Below, one piece after another: positions 29,545 through 39,376 of a stretch of DNA of 64,000 nucleotides. Source of the stretch: Pseudosulfitobacter pseudonitzschiae (GTDB lineage: Bacteria; Pseudomonadota; Alphaproteobacteria; Rhodobacterales; Rhodobacteraceae); the NCBI RefSeq assembly GCF_002222635.1, contig NZ_CP022415.1, positions 3,224,001 through 3,288,000 on the forward strand. The letters are read 5' to 3'. Position 1 is the first letter of the stretch. Every line of letters starts with the position of its first letter. Position numbers and translations under genes: made by a program. The notes below the pieces were generated by a model. That model did not search any database, was not told the DNA's origin, and saw nothing but the letters and a program-made list of their open reading frames with translations.

Positions 29545-31140
29545 TCAGGAAACCATGAATTCCAGCGGTTTGACCTGATTAAACATACCGGTGCCTTCCA
29601 GCGTTTTCAGAACGTCGTGGGGCAGCGCGTCGTCGATATAGAGCAGGGCAATCGCCTCGCCGCCCGCTTCGTTGCGGCCAAGGGTAAAGTTGGCGATGTT
29701 CACGCCGTTCTTGCCCATTGTGTTGCCCAACAGGCCAATGATCCCCGGAACGTCGTTGTTGGTGGTGTACAACATGTGCTGGCCGATCTCGGCGTCGATA
29801 TTGATGCCTTTGATCTGGATAAAGCGCGGCTTGCCGTCGCTGAACACTGTACCAGCCACCGAACGCTCGCGTTTGGCGGTCACCACTGTCACTTTGACAT
29901 AGCCGTCGAAGACGCCCGATTTGTCCTGATTGGTGGTGCTGATCTGGATGCCTTTTTCACGGGCAACCACAGGGGCCGAAACCATGTTCACATCGGGGTT
30001 GGCGCGTTTCATGATACCCGCGACAACGCCACAGTTCAGCGCGTCAAGGTTCATCGACCCGACAGAGCCGTCGTACAGGATGTTGATCGCGCGGATCGGC
30101 TCGTCGGTCATCTGGCCGATGAACGACCCCAGATGTCCGGCCAGCGTCAGCCATGGACCCATTACCTTTGCCTCTTCTGCCGTGACCGATGGCATGTTCA
30201 GTGCGTTTTCAACTGCGCCGGTCAGCAGATAATTTGCCATCTGCTCGGCCACTTGCAGCGCCACGTTTTCCTGTGCCTCGGATGTCGCAGCCCCCAAATG
30301 TGGGGTGCAGACGACGTTGGGCAGGTTGAACAGCGGGTTTTCCGTTGCAGGCTCGACCTTGAACACGTCAAAGGCGGCACCGGCGACATGACCCGATTTC
30401 AGGGCGTCGGCCAGAGCTTCTTCGTCCACCAGACCACCGCGGGCACAGTTGATGATGCGCACGCCCTTCTTGGTCTTGGCCAGATTTTCGCGCGACAGGA
30501 TGTTGGCCGTCGATTCGGTATAGGGAACATGCAGCGTGATGAAATCGGCACGCGCCAGCAGCTCGTCTAACTCGACCTTTTCAACACCCATATTGTCGGC
30601 TTTTTTGTTGCTCAAGTAGGGATCGTAGGCCACGACTTTCATTTTCAGTCCACGTGCACGGTCGCAGACGATGCCACCGATGTTGCCCGCACCGATAACA
30701 CCCAGCGTTTTGCCGGTCAGCTCGACACCCATGAACTTGGACTTTTCCCATTTGCCCGCGTGCGTCGATGCCGATGCTTCAGGAATTTGGCGGGCAACGG
30801 CGAACATCATCGCGATGGCGTGTTCTGCGGTTGTGATCATGTTGCCAAACGGCGTGTTCATCACGATCACGCCCTTTTTCGATGCCGCGTCCTTGTCGAC
30901 GTTGTCGGTGCCGATACCGGCGCGCCCGACGACTTTCAGGTTGTCGGCAGCAGCAAGGATTTTTTCGGTCACCTTGGTGGCCGAGCGGATTGCCAGACCA
31001 TCATATTTGCCGATCACTTCGGCCAGCTTGTCTTTATCCTTGCCCAGATCGGGCTGGAAATCGACCTCGATGCCGCGGTCTTTGAAGATTTGCACAGCTG
31101 CGTCGCTGAGTTTGTCGGAGATAAGTACCTTGGGAGCCAT
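29545..31140 (-). CDS. serA: D-3-phosphoglycerate dehydrogenase
   Basis: First step of serine synthesis: 3-phosphoglycerate to 3-phosphohydroxypyruvate, NAD-linked. The 531-residue long form has the NAD motif GAGNIGGIV (about 149-157), the catalytic Arg in NCARGGLVDEEAL (about 231-243) and the His in TPHLGAATSEAQ (about 281-292). An intervening domain and a C-terminal ACT domain (from about 455, DVPGIIGLLGNTMGKNGVNI) likely sense serine. It lies 92 bases downstream of serC, in one operon. Confidence 0.97.
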   Translation of the reverse strand: MAPKVLISDKLSDAAVQIFKDRGIEVDFQPDLGKDKDKLAEVIGKYDGLAIRSATKVTEKILAAADNLKVVGRAGIGTDNVDKDAASKKGVIVMNTPFGNMITTAEHAIAMMFAVARQIPEASASTHAGKWEKSKFMGVELTGKTLGVIGAGNIGGIVCDRARGLKMKVVAYDPYLSNKKADNMGVEKVELDELLARADFITLHVPYTESTANILSRENLAKTKKGVRIINCARGGLVDEEALADALKSGHVAGAAFDVFKVEPATENPLFNLPNVVCTPHLGAATSEAQENVALQVAEQMANYLLTGAVENALNMPSVTAEEAKVMGPWLTLAGHLGSFIGQMTDEPIRAINILYDGSVGSMNLDALNCGVVAGIMKRANPDVNMVSAPVVAREKGIQISTTNQDKSGVFDGYVKVTVVTAKRERSVAGTVFSDGKPRFIQIKGINIDAEIGQHMLYTTNNDVPGIIGLLGNTMGKNGVNIANFTLGRNEAGGEAIALLYIDDALPHDVLKTLEGTGMFNQVKPLEFMVS

Positions 31141-31232
31141 GTCAGTGGTCCTTCATTGAATAAACGGGGGATATGACGGGGCGACCGTACTTTGCCTGTC
31201 GGGCAAATGGGTTCGTGGTCACCCCGTCTGGA

Positions 31233-32372
31233 TTATGCGTTGATTTCAGTCTCGAAGGCCCATTCCAGCCAGGGCAGCATCGCGTCGATGTCCGCAGTTT
31301 CGACTGTACCACCGCACCAGATGCGCAGGCCGGCAGGTGCATCGCGATAGGCGCCGATGTCCAGCGCCACGTCAGCGTCGGCCAGCCGGCTCGCCACAGC
31401 CTTGGCAAAGGCAGCGCCGTCGGTGATGCGGGCATCGTTGAATTTCAGGCAGACGGATGTGTTCGAGCGGATCGCGGGATCAGCGGCCAGAAATTCGATC
31501 CAGTCGTGCGTGTCGACGAAATCGGCGATGGCTTTGGTGTTTGCATCGGCCCGTGCGATCAAACCCTTCAAGCCGCCAACGGTGCGCGCCCATTCGAGCG
31601 CTTGCAGGTAATCCTCGACGCACAGCATCGACGGGGTGTTGATGGTTTCACCCTTGAAGATACCCTCGATCAGCTTGCCGCCTTTGGTCATGCGAAAGAT
31701 TTTCGGCAGGGGCCAAGCGGGTGTATAGCTTTCCAGACGTTCCACGGCGCGGGGGCTGAGGATCAGCATGCCGTGCGCCGCTTCGCCGCCCAGCACCTTT
31801 TGCCAGCTGAACGTGGTCACATCCAGTTTGTCCCATGGCAGGTCCATCGCGAATGCGGCGCTGGTCGCGTCGCATAGGGTCAGGCCCGCACGGTCTGCGG
31901 GGATTGCATCGCCGTTTGGCATACGCACGCCCGAGGTGGTGCCGTTCCATGTAAAGCAGACGTCGTTGTCGTAGTTCAGCGCGGCCATATCCACGATCTC
32001 GCCGTATTCGGCGGTGTGGGTGGTGGCGTCGATTTTCAGCTGTTTGACCACATCAGTGACCCAGCCTGCGCCAAAGCTCTCCCAAGCGACCATCTGGGCA
32101 GGGCGTTCACCCAGCAGCGACCACATCGCCATTTCAAAGGCGCCGGTGTCGGATGCGGGAACGATGCCGATGCGGTAGTCGGCAGGCACGCCGAGAATCT
32201 CGCGGGTGTCCTCAATTGCCTTCAACAGCTTGGCTTTGCCAACGGCTGCACGGTGCGAACGGCCCAAAGGCGCGTCGGACAGGTTGTTCAGATTGAATAC
32301 GGGGGGTTTGGCACAGGGGCCGGAAGAAAAACGCGGGTTGGCCGGCCGCGTTGCCGGTTGGTCAATAGCCAT
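31233..32372 (-). CDS. serC: Phosphoserine aminotransferase
   Basis: PLP enzyme making 3-phosphoserine from 3-phosphohydroxypyruvate and glutamate. The 379-residue alphaproteobacterial-type enzyme starts [16 protein letters not shown]. It has [28 protein letters not shown] and the PLP lysine in [14 protein letters not shown] (about residue 195). The ATG at 32372 has a TGAGGAT ribosome site; the longer frame is not family-like and crosses the divergent serB leader. A two-hairpin leader precedes it. Forms serC-serA, divergent from serB. Confidence 0.96.
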   Translation of the reverse strand: MAIDQPATRPANPRFSSGPCAKPPVFNLNNLSDAPLGRSHRAAVGKAKLLKAIEDTREILGVPADYRIGIVPASDTGAFEMAMWSLLGERPAQMVAWESFGAGWVTDVVKQLKIDATTHTAEYGEIVDMAALNYDNDVCFTWNGTTSGVRMPNGDAIPADRAGLTLCDATSAAFAMDLPWDKLDVTTFSWQKVLGGEAAHGMLILSPRAVERLESYTPAWPLPKIFRMTKGGKLIEGIFKGETINTPSMLCVEDYLQALEWARTVGGLKGLIARADANTKAIADFVDTHDWIEFLAADPAIRSNTSVCLKFNDARITDGAAFAKAVASRLADADVALDIGAYRDAPAGLRIWCGGTVETADIDAMLPWLEWAFETEINA

Positions 32373-32396
32373 TGCTGGTATCCTCACAGATAATCG

Positions 32397-32448
32397 CCCT
32401 TCGTTGGGGAAGGGTGTCCCACCGACGCGTCTAAGGGCGTCTGGTGGG
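32397..32448 (-). promoter_or_regulatory. Two-hairpin leader upstream of serC (candidate serC-type RNA element)
   Basis: On the minus strand two stems follow one another. The first pairs CCCACC(A)GACG with CGTCGGTGGG (32448-32418, 10 bp with one bulge). The second pairs CCCTTC with GAAGGG (32414-32397, perfect 6 bp), 24 bases before the serC ATG. A conserved structured element called the serC motif is known upstream of serC in Alphaproteobacteria; I cannot compare the consensus here, so identity is inferred from position and structure. Confidence 0.5.
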
Positions 32449-32523
32449 TGGCGCAATGGGGAAAACGCGACTATAGCGCCGCTTGAACAGCTTTTTGCGA
32501 CATGGATGGAGCGGATCGGAAAC

Positions 32524-33396
32524 ATGGAAACTTTTATCTGTACGCTGATCGCGACCCGTGGCGCGCTGCAACCCGGACTGGCCGAGGCGTTGCGCAATGC
32601 CTGGGGCGGCGGTGCGGTGGACTGGTTGTCGCCGGACGAGGCGGCGGAATTCACGTTGGCGCAGATGCCCGACAACCGATGGGATGTCTGGTCCGACGTG
32701 CAAAAGCTGGGCGTCGATCTGGTAATCCAGCCCGCCGAAGGGCGACGCAAAAAGATGTTGCTGGCCGATATGGACAGCACGATGATCCAGCAGGAATGCA
32801 TCGACGAGCTGGCCGATGCCGCTGGCGTTGGTGATTTTGTGAAGGACATTACCGCCCGCGCGATGAACGGCGAACTGGATTTCGAAGCGGCCCTGCGTGA
32901 ACGCGTTGGCTTGTTGAAAGGGCTGGATGCCGCCGTGATTGATCAGGTTCTGGCCGAACGCATCACCTATATGCCCGGTGGTGCGACATTGTTGGCCACG
33001 ATGAAGGCGAACGGTGGCCACGCGGCGTTGGTATCGGGCGGTTTCACAGCCTTTACCGGCGCTGTTGCGGCGCATTTGGGCTTTGACGAGAACCGTGCCA
33101 ACACGCTGACCGTCGAAGGTGGCAAACTGACGGGCACCGTGGGCGAGCCAATCTTGGGCAAGCAGGCCAAGGTCGACGCGCTGGAACAGATCACTGCACG
33201 GCTGGGCATTTCCGAGGCCGATGTGATCGCCGTGGGCGACGGCGCCAACGATCTGGGCATGTTGCACCGCGCAGGCACCGGCGTGGCGCTGCACGCCAAG
33301 CCGGTGGTTGCTGCCGAATGCGATGTGCGGATCAACCACAGCGACTTGACGGCGCTGCTGTTCGTCCAAGGCTATGCGCGGTCCGAGTTTGTTTAG
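32524..33396 (+). CDS. serB: Phosphoserine phosphatase
   Basis: Last step of serine synthesis. The 290-residue HAD enzyme has the nucleophile motif [20 protein letters not shown] (first Asp near residue 82), [16 protein letters not shown] (motif II Ser near 173) and [15 protein letters not shown] (motif III). An N-terminal region of about 75 residues precedes the HAD core, as in E. coli SerB. The ATG at 32524 is preceded by GGATCGGA; in-frame ATG 32506 is an alternative. Divergent from serC-serA, so the whole serine pathway is controlled from one intergenic region. Its stop overlaps the asparaginase stop. Confidence 0.95.
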   Translation: METFICTLIATRGALQPGLAEALRNAWGGGAVDWLSPDEAAEFTLAQMPDNRWDVWSDVQKLGVDLVIQPAEGRRKKMLLADMDSTMIQQECIDELADAAGVGDFVKDITARAMNGELDFEAALRERVGLLKGLDAAVIDQVLAERITYMPGGATLLATMKANGGHAALVSGGFTAFTGAVAAHLGFDENRANTLTVEGGKLTGTVGEPILGKQAKVDALEQITARLGISEADVIAVGDGANDLGMLHRAGTGVALHAKPVVAAECDVRINHSDLTALLFVQGYARSEFV

Positions 33397-34373
33397 ACCA
33401 GCGCAGGTGCCGCGCGCACGGCACCTGTCACCAGATCACGCCGGTTGCGGATCGGCGCGTTCAGGTATTTCAGCGTTTCGGGGTGATCTGGTTCCAGCAC
33501 GCCCAGCTTGACCAGAATTGCGGCAATGGCGCACTCGGCGGCGCGGGTGCCGCCATCGTCGATTTTCAGCGCCACGCCCATCTTCAGCTCGGGGATGATG
33601 GCGATAAAGAACGCCTCGGCCCCGGTCTTGATCGCCACCTTGCCGCCCATCGCACGCATCAGGTTGGTACAGGCCCGACCTTCGCCAGCCACCAGATCGG
33701 GGTGCAGCATCATGGCGCTGCGCAACCGTTCTTCGGCACTGCCTGTGGGCGCGGCAGCGAAATGGGACATGGCGCGGGCCATACCGTGCAGGCTGGTGGC
33801 AAAATTCGGCGCGCTGCATCCGTCAATACCGAATCCGGGACTTGATTCGCCGGTGACACGCTCGAACGCCTCAAGGCAGGCGCGCTGCACCGCGTGGTCG
33901 GGATCAACATAGTCGGGGCCCGTGCCCAGATGTTTGTTTAGCGTCAGAAAGCCGCTGTGCTTGCCCGAGCAGTTGTTGTGCATCTGGCAGGGGCTTTCAT
34001 GGGCGCGGATCAGCGCATTGCGCGCGTCGCGGTCGTCGGGTTCCTGCGGGCCGCAGCGGAAATCGCTGTCGTTCAAGCCCAAGTAATCCAGCCATTTTGT
34101 CACCCGATCCGTGTGAATCGCGGCACCGTTATGCGACGCGCAGGCCAGTGCCAGATGTTCTGTCCCAAGGCCATAGGCATCCGCCGCACCGCTTTCGATC
34201 AGCGGCAGCGCTTGAATCATCTTGGCCGACGATCGGGGCAGGATCATCTTGTGCGGATCACCCCACGTTTGAACGATCTGGCCGGTGTCATCGCAGACAA
34301 CCGCGTGCCCGTGATGCACGCTTTCCAGAAACGGGTCACGCCAGACTTCGGCCATTGCAACAGGATTTGTCAT
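33393..34373 (-). CDS. L-asparaginase II family (Rhizobium-type) protein
   Basis: A 326-residue protein of the thermolabile, Rhizobium etli-type asparaginase family (pfam Asparaginase_II), not the E. coli AnsA/AnsB fold. Family segments seen are MILPRSSAKMIQALPLIESG, ACASHNGAAIHT, HNNCSGKHSGFL and GIDGCSAPNFA; the SxxK serine and lysine and paired Cys are present. It probably hydrolyses L-asparagine in the cytoplasm. GAGGTGAACT precedes the ATG. Convergent with serB with a 4-base stop overlap. Confidence 0.9.
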   Translation of the reverse strand: MTNPVAMAEVWRDPFLESVHHGHAVVCDDTGQIVQTWGDPHKMILPRSSAKMIQALPLIESGAADAYGLGTEHLALACASHNGAAIHTDRVTKWLDYLGLNDSDFRCGPQEPDDRDARNALIRAHESPCQMHNNCSGKHSGFLTLNKHLGTGPDYVDPDHAVQRACLEAFERVTGESSPGFGIDGCSAPNFATSLHGMARAMSHFAAAPTGSAEERLRSAMMLHPDLVAGEGRACTNLMRAMGGKVAIKTGAEAFFIAIIPELKMGVALKIDDGGTRAAECAIAAILVKLGVLEPDHPETLKYLNAPIRNRRDLVTGAVRAAPALV

Positions 34374-34549
34374 AGTTCACCTCACAACTTGGCGATTTCC
34401 TGCCAATTTAGGTTTCGTGGGTCGCGGTTTTCGCGTTAATATGTTTCTTGTCGAGAAGATTTGAGGCAGTTGCAAGAGAAGGCCCCGACCAAGGGGTGAC
34501 CGGCAATGCCCTGCGTATTGAGGCTAAGGACAGTCTGGAGGCTGGACAG

Positions 34550-35092
34550 ATGGGATTTATGAAAACAACGGCGGGTGCTTTGGGCATGGCCGGACTGGCA
34601 TTTACATTGGCTGTACAGTCTGCCGCCGCGCAAGATCAAAGCACCAACCGTGTTGCAGCCAAAACCGACTGGAGTGTCTTTGTCGAAGACAACCCGACCG
34701 AATGCTGGAGCGTGTCAACCCCGAAGGAAACCGTGAACACCCGTGACGGACGCGTGGTCGCCGCGACCCGCAGCCAGATTCTGTTGATGGTGTTCTATCG
34801 CCCCAGCGCCGAGGCCAAGGGGCAGGTTGCCTTTACCGGCGGTTATCCTTTTGCCAGCGGCAGCACGGTTAACCTGAACATCAGTGGCAACGAATTCGAA
34901 CTGTTCACCGACGGCGAGTGGGCTTGGCCTGCGACTGCGGCTGATGACGGCAAGATTGTCACGGCAATGAAACGCGGGGCCGATGCGGTTGTTACTGGCG
35001 TGTCCGGACGGGGCACGACCACCAAAGACACATTTTCGCTGTTGGGCTTTACGGCCGCAGTGGAAGAAGCCGAAGGCCGCTGCGGCGGTTGA
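34550..35092 (+). CDS. Invasion-associated locus B (IalB) family periplasmic protein
   Basis: A 180-residue exported protein. It has a signal peptide (about residues 1-24, ending AAAQ), then a beta-rich domain typical of IalB-like proteins (DWSVFVEDNPTECWSVSTPKE, a basic mid-region, SFSGRG-type late turn) and a final Cys near the C-terminus that may pair with the early Cys. Such proteins are widespread in non-pathogenic Alphaproteobacteria, so the name should not be read as virulence. The ATG at 34550 follows GGAG by nine bases. Confidence 0.8.
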   Translation: MGFMKTTAGALGMAGLAFTLAVQSAAAQDQSTNRVAAKTDWSVFVEDNPTECWSVSTPKETVNTRDGRVVAATRSQILLMVFYRPSAEAKGQVAFTGGYPFASGSTVNLNISGNEFELFTDGEWAWPATAADDGKIVTAMKRGADAVVTGVSGRGTTTKDTFSLLGFTAAVEEAEGRCGG

Positions 35093-35178
35093 CCGCGTCC
35101 GGTTCGCGGGGCGAATCCTTTTGATCCTGCCCCGCTTTCCTATATAGAGGCGCATCACCCGAACTGCGGAGTTGCCCG

Positions 35179-36357
35179 ATGTCTGCCGATGCGCCGATTA
35201 CCCAAGATGTTATGACCCTTCCACGCAAGCTGCCTGCGGGGCCCGTGAACCTTGTGGGAATGACGCGCCCCGCGATGCGTGATGCCCTGATCGCCCTTGG
35301 TACGCCGGAAAAGCAGGCCAAGATGCGCGTCGGGCAAATCTGGCAATGGATTTACCAGTGGGGCGTGCGCGACTTTGATGCGATGACGAACCTCAGCAAA
35401 GCCTTTCGTGCCGAATTGGCCGAGGCGTTTGTGATCGAAATCCCCGAGGTTGTTTCCAAACAGGTCAGCACCGACGGCACCCGCAAATGGCTGGTGCGCA
35501 TTGCGGGCGGTCACGAGGTCGAGGTGGTCTATATCCCCGAAGAAGGGCGTGGCACGTTGTGCATTTCGTCCCAAGTCGGATGCACGCTGACCTGTTCGTT
35601 CTGTCACACCGGCACGCAAAAACTGGTACGCAATCTGACAGCAGGTGAAATCATCGGTCAGGTGATGATGGCCCGCGATGATCTGGACGAATGGCCCGAA
35701 CATGGCAAACGCACTGAAGACGCCCGTTTGCTGTCGAACATCGTTCTGATGGGCATGGGCGAGCCGCTGTATAATTTTGAAAACGTGCGCGACGCGATGA
35801 AAATCGCGATGGACCCCGAGGGCATCCAGTTGTCGCGCCGCCGTATCACATTGTCGACGTCGGGTGTGGTTCCCGAGATTGCCCGAACCGCAGAAGAAAT
35901 CGGCTGCCAACTGGCTGTTTCGTTCCATGCCACCACTGACGAGGTGCGCAACAAGCTGGTGCCGATCAACAAACGCTGGAACATCGCGGCACTTCTTGAT
36001 GTGTTGCGCACCTATCCCAAGGTCAGCAATTCGGAACGGATCACGTTTGAATATGTCATGCTGGACGGTGTGAACGACAGTGATGAAGACGCCTATCGGT
36101 TGATTGAACTGATCCGGGGCATTCCGGCCAAGATCAATTTGATCCCGTTCAATGAATGGCCCGGCGCACCCTATAAACGGTCGTCGAACAACCGGATTCG
36201 TGCGTTTTCCGAGATTGTTTACAAGGCTGGCTATGCCAGCCCCGTGCGTAAACCGCGGGGCGAAGACATCATGGCGGCCTGTGGTCAGTTGAAGTCGGCA
36301 ACCGAACGGGCGCGCAAGTCGCGGCGCGAAATTGCGGCAGAAACCGGGCTGAACTAA
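35179..36357 (+). CDS. rlmN: Dual-specificity 23S rRNA/tRNA adenine C2-methyltransferase RlmN
   Basis: Radical-SAM enzyme methylating A2503 of 23S rRNA and A37 of some tRNAs. The 392-residue product has CxxxCxxC at C135, C139 and C142 ([12 protein letters not shown]), GMGEPLYNF, and the late cysteine in ACGQL that forms the catalytic pair near residue 370. An AT-rich stretch TATATAGAGG lies about 36 bases before the start and could be a -10 element. Confidence 0.97.
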   Translation: MSADAPITQDVMTLPRKLPAGPVNLVGMTRPAMRDALIALGTPEKQAKMRVGQIWQWIYQWGVRDFDAMTNLSKAFRAELAEAFVIEIPEVVSKQVSTDGTRKWLVRIAGGHEVEVVYIPEEGRGTLCISSQVGCTLTCSFCHTGTQKLVRNLTAGEIIGQVMMARDDLDEWPEHGKRTEDARLLSNIVLMGMGEPLYNFENVRDAMKIAMDPEGIQLSRRRITLSTSGVVPEIARTAEEIGCQLAVSFHATTDEVRNKLVPINKRWNIAALLDVLRTYPKVSNSERITFEYVMLDGVNDSDEDAYRLIELIRGIPAKINLIPFNEWPGAPYKRSSNNRIRAFSEIVYKAGYASPVRKPRGEDIMAACGQLKSATERARKSRREIAAETGLN

Positions 36358-36444
36358 ACTTCTGGGGGTATTTGTGTCTATGACGGACACGGTTGCCCCG
36401 AAGAAATCCTGATTGTGTACGATTGACGCCGATAAGTGCGGCCA

Positions 36445-36474
36445 TCCTGAACCTGCAATTAAGCAAGTTCAGGA
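36445..36474 (+). promoter_or_regulatory. Hairpin sequestering the Shine-Dalgarno of the 36483 gene
   Basis: An 8-bp perfect stem TCCTGAAC (36445-36452) / GTTCAGGA (36467-36474) has an inner TGC/GCA pairing and an AATTAA loop. The AGGAG ribosome site (36471-36475) lies almost wholly in the 3' arm, seven bases before the ATG. This is the geometry of a translation-control hairpin or RNA thermometer. Confidence 0.5.
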
Positions 36475-36482
36475 GAATTATA

Positions 36483-36695
36483 ATGTCGAAATTTACAAAG
36501 ACAGATGTACTGGTTGCTGCGCAGATTCTTGATCTGATCAAACAGGAACGCGCAAAAGCATTGTCCAAACGCGAGTGGCAGCACCGGATTGCCGGTTACG
36601 GCTATGGTATCCGTGATACGCAGCATGGCCAGATTGTTGAAACCCTGCCACACCATGTTCCGGTCTGCACGCTTCCGCCCGAGCTCGCAGCCTGA
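36483..36695 (+). CDS. Small conserved-looking protein of unknown function
   Basis: A 70-residue basic cytoplasmic protein (MSKFTKTDVLVAAQILDLIK...). It has a helical N-terminal half, a central SKREWQHRIAGYGYGIRDTQHGQ stretch that could form a small beta-turn region, and a C-terminus PVCTLPPELAA with the only cysteine. AGGAG lies seven bases before the ATG inside a hairpin. I recognise no characterised family. Confidence 0.6.
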   Translation: MSKFTKTDVLVAAQILDLIKQERAKALSKREWQHRIAGYGYGIRDTQHGQIVETLPHHVPVCTLPPELAA

Positions 36696-36711
36696 TGGTC
36701 CGTCCGCATTC

Positions 36712-37068
36712 TTAGCGGCGGCGGCCTGCTGCGATGCCTTGGGCAATCCCTTGGGCAAATGCGACGGCCAGCGGTATCATGACGCTTGTGCCCGGCGCTC
36801 CTGCTTGAACGCCCAGTGTAGCCTCTAGGGTGGGTTTGGATACCGGCACGCGGGGTTTGCGGGCTAAAAACATCAAGATCAGGCCGGCGCCGAGAAAGGC
36901 GCAGCCGACGATGGCACAGGCTGTGATTGGGTCGGTGACTGTCAGCAACAGCATGAAGCCAGCAGCGCACAGGAACCCAAGGCCAATCAGGGCCATCAAA
37001 CCACCCAGACCGCCCAGCGCGTAACGCTGGACGGCTTTGTGGATGCGGTAACGCAGTCCCAAAAACAT
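36712..37068 (-). CDS. Holin-like/YqjE-type small membrane protein
   Basis: A 118-residue protein with two transmembrane helices (about 18-43 and 46-69) separated by a tight turn, and an amphipathic Ala/Gly-rich C-terminus (PLAVAFAQGIAQGIAAGRRR). The layout resembles the phage-holin-superfamily/YqjE group. These commonly sit next to DUF883 (YqjD-like) genes, as here: the DUF883 gene ends three bases upstream of this start. Function unknown, probably envelope stress related. Confidence 0.65.
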   Translation of the reverse strand: MFLGLRYRIHKAVQRYALGGLGGLMALIGLGFLCAAGFMLLLTVTDPITACAIVGCAFLGAGLILMFLARKPRVPVSKPTLEATLGVQAGAPGTSVMIPLAVAFAQGIAQGIAAGRRR

Positions 37069-37071
37069 GCT

Positions 37072-37437
37072 TTAGTTCCGGCGCGAGGTCATCAGACCCA
37101 CAAGAAAGCCCAAGCCAGCGGCAATGCCGACAGCCATGACCGGCTGTTTGCGCACAGCCTCTTCTGCCTGACCATAATATTCTTCGGCCAGTTCCTGAAC
37201 GTGATCGCTGGCTTCGTTGGCGCGCGCGCGCGCATAGGTTGCCTGATCCGAGGCCGAATTTTTCAGGTCCGACACGGATTGCTTAACCCGCGCCGACGCT
37301 TCGTCCCTTTTGTGGGCTGTCAGTTGACCCAGAAGCGAGGTCAACTGTGCAATATCCGATTTGATCAGTTCAAGCTGTGCGGACACGTCTGACGTGTCTG
37401 CTGTTTTGTTTTTGGTCGATGCTGCGGGGCTAGCCAT
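37072..37437 (-). CDS. DUF883 (ElaB/YqjD-like) tail-anchored protein
   Basis: A 121-residue protein with a helical, charged N-terminal body (about 20-95, coiled-coil-like). One C-terminal transmembrane helix follows (VMAVGIAAGLGFLVGLM, about 100-116) with a short Arg tail. This is the architecture of YqjD/ElaB, which bind stationary-phase ribosomes to the inner membrane in E. coli. Two adjacent ATG codons (37440 and 37437) are possible; the second has the better spacing to AGGAG. Lies between the LOG-family and holin-like genes in one direction. Confidence 0.75.
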   Translation of the reverse strand: MASPAASTKNKTADTSDVSAQLELIKSDIAQLTSLLGQLTAHKRDEASARVKQSVSDLKNSASDQATYARARANEASDHVQELAEEYYGQAEEAVRKQPVMAVGIAAGLGFLVGLMTSRRN

Positions 37438-37496
37438 CATTGTCTCCTGAATTTCATTTCTGCGGCACAACGCGCAGCCCCCACAGCATGTTCCAT

Positions 37497-38339
37497 CTAG
37501 CGACCGGGTATTGAATCGCGGGGTAGGGTGGTTTCCCAGTTGTCGATCACTTTCACCGCCTCGTCTGCGGTTTCGACAAATCGGAACAGGTCCAAATCCT
37601 GCGCCGAGATGGTGCCCGCATCGGCCAGCGCGTCCCAGTTGATAATTTTTTCCCAAAAGGCACGGCCGAACAGCAAGAAGGGCACGCGCTCCATGCGGCC
37701 GGTCTGGATCAGTGTCAGCGCTTCGAACATTTCGTCCATCGTGCCGAACCCGCCCGGAAACACACAGATCGCGCGGGCCCGCATCAGGAAATGCATTTTG
37801 CGAATGGCAAAGTAATGAAAGTTGAAACACAGTTCGGGTGTGACGTATTCATTCGGGGCCTGTTCGTGCGGGAGCACGATATTCAGGCCGATTGATTTGC
37901 CGCCCGCCTCCATCGCGCCACGGTTGCCCGCTTCCATCACACCGGGGCCACCGCCGGTGACAATGACGTTTTCCTGTCCGTTATCGTCCATCGACTTGCG
38001 CGTCATCTGATGTGCGAATTCTTGGGCGACATCGTAGAAATGCGACAGATCGGCCAGCGTCCTGGTGCGGGCATTGTCCTTTTTGGCAGGGGCGGGAATG
38101 CGCGCGCCGCCAAACAGAACGATGGTGGACTTGATCCCCTGTTCGTCCAGCATCAGCGTGGGTTTCATTAGTTCAAGCTGCAACCGGACGGGGCGCAATT
38201 CTTCCCGACACAGGAAATCGTCGTCGGTAAAGGCCAGATGATAGGCGGACGAGCGCGTTTGCGGTGTATCAGGTACTTCTTTCGCCTTGGAGCGGTCGGC
38301 GCCAGCGTGGCGCAGCGGATGACGTGCGGTTTCGGTCAT
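37497..38339 (-). CDS. LOG family protein (nucleotide 5'-monophosphate phosphoribohydrolase-like)
   Basis: A 280-residue Rossmann-fold protein of the TIGR00730/LOG group, which cleaves base-ribose bonds of nucleoside monophosphates (cytokinin precursors in plants, AMP in bacteria). The motifs are [16 protein letters not shown] (about residues 126-141) and the diagnostic [12 protein letters not shown] (about 194-205). An N-terminal stretch of about 75 residues is longer than in minimal LOG proteins and may be a separate helical extension. The ATG at 38339 has GGAGACAC upstream. Confidence 0.85.
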   Translation of the reverse strand: MTETARHPLRHAGADRSKAKEVPDTPQTRSSAYHLAFTDDDFLCREELRPVRLQLELMKPTLMLDEQGIKSTIVLFGGARIPAPAKKDNARTRTLADLSHFYDVAQEFAHQMTRKSMDDNGQENVIVTGGGPGVMEAGNRGAMEAGGKSIGLNIVLPHEQAPNEYVTPELCFNFHYFAIRKMHFLMRARAICVFPGGFGTMDEMFEALTLIQTGRMERVPFLLFGRAFWEKIINWDALADAGTISAQDLDLFRFVETADEAVKVIDNWETTLPRDSIPGR

Positions 38340-38490
38340 AGGTGTCTCCGGTGTGGTGTTGGGGGCAACATGCATGGGTTTGGCGACATTGACCACGCGA
38401 TATTGGGCAGGCTGGTTTTCCCCTGCGCATTGCGCGGCAGGGCGTCAGACGGTAAAGGGGCTGAAACGCCCCAACTCTGGAATTTACACC

Positions 38491-39318
38491 ATGTCCAACG
38501 CCCAACTTGAATCCTCTATCGAAGCCGCATGGGAAGAACGCGACAGCATCACCTCTGCCACCACAGGTGAAACCCGCGACGCCATCGAAGACACGCTGAA
38601 CGCGCTGGACAGCGGCAAGCTGCGCGTCGCGGAAAAACAGGCCGACGGAACGTGGCATGTGAACCAGTGGGCCAAAAAGGCGGTTCTGTTGGGCTTTCGG
38701 ATCAAGGACATGGAACAACAGGACGGCGGCCCCCAAGGCGGCGGCTGGTGGGACAAGGTCGACAGCAAGTTCAAAGGCTGGGGCGACAACCAGTGGAAAG
38801 CAGCAGGCTTTCGCGCCGTACCCAACTGCGTGGTCCGCAAGTCCGCCTTTATCGCGCCTGGTGTGGTGCTGATGCCATCCTTTGTGAACCTTGGTGCCTA
38901 TGTTGACGAAGGCACGATGGTTGACACGTGGGCCACCGTGGGCAGCTGTGCGCAGATCGGCAAGAACGTGCACCTGTCCGGTGGCGTCGGCATTGGTGGT
39001 GTTCTGGAACCGATGCAAGCGGGTCCGACCATCATCGAAGACAACTGCTTTATCGGCGCGCGTTCCGAAGTTGTCGAAGGCTGCATCGTGCGTGAAGGGT
39101 CGGTTCTGGGCATGGGCGTATTCATCGGCCAGTCAACCAAGATCGTTGATCGCGAAACCGGTGAAGTCACCTATGGTGAAGTGCCTGCGGGTTCGGTTGT
39201 TGTGGCGGGTACCTTGCCGTCGAAGAACAATGTCAGCCTATATTGCGCTGTGATCGTCAAAAAGGTCGATGCCAAGACACGCTCTAAAACCTCGATTAAC
39301 GAACTGCTGCGCGACTGA
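38491..39318 (+). CDS. dapD: 2,3,4,5-tetrahydropyridine-2,6-dicarboxylate N-succinyltransferase
   Basis: Succinylase step of lysine/diaminopimelate synthesis. The 275-residue product has the N-terminal helical domain and then a left-handed beta-helix of hexapeptide repeats (for example [50 protein letters not shown]). The start at 38491 has the expected [19 protein letters not shown]-terminus. DapE, a later step, is 4.8 kb downstream, separated by unrelated genes. Confidence 0.97.
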   Translation: MSNAQLESSIEAAWEERDSITSATTGETRDAIEDTLNALDSGKLRVAEKQADGTWHVNQWAKKAVLLGFRIKDMEQQDGGPQGGGWWDKVDSKFKGWGDNQWKAAGFRAVPNCVVRKSAFIAPGVVLMPSFVNLGAYVDEGTMVDTWATVGSCAQIGKNVHLSGGVGIGGVLEPMQAGPTIIEDNCFIGARSEVVEGCIVREGSVLGMGVFIGQSTKIVDRETGEVTYGEVPAGSVVVAGTLPSKNNVSLYCAVIVKKVDAKTRSKTSINELLRD

Positions 39319-39343
39319 CGGAACCAAATGCGCCTTTGCCAGT

Positions 39344-39374
39344 TGTCTCTTTAACATAGATATTAGGAGAGACA
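39344..39374 (+). promoter_or_regulatory. Hairpin overlapping the GlsB-like ribosome site
   Basis: TGTCTCT (39344-39350) can pair with AGAGACA (39368-39374) around a 17-base loop. The AGGAG site (39365-39369) is partly in the 3' arm, just before the ATG at 39377. The large loop makes the fold weaker than the one at 36445. Confidence 0.35.
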
Positions 39375-39376
39375 TC

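Noticed and set aside
35155-36390. 411-codon frame opposite rlmN
   Set aside because: Antisense to a radical-SAM gene with all its key cysteines; no sign of a real product.
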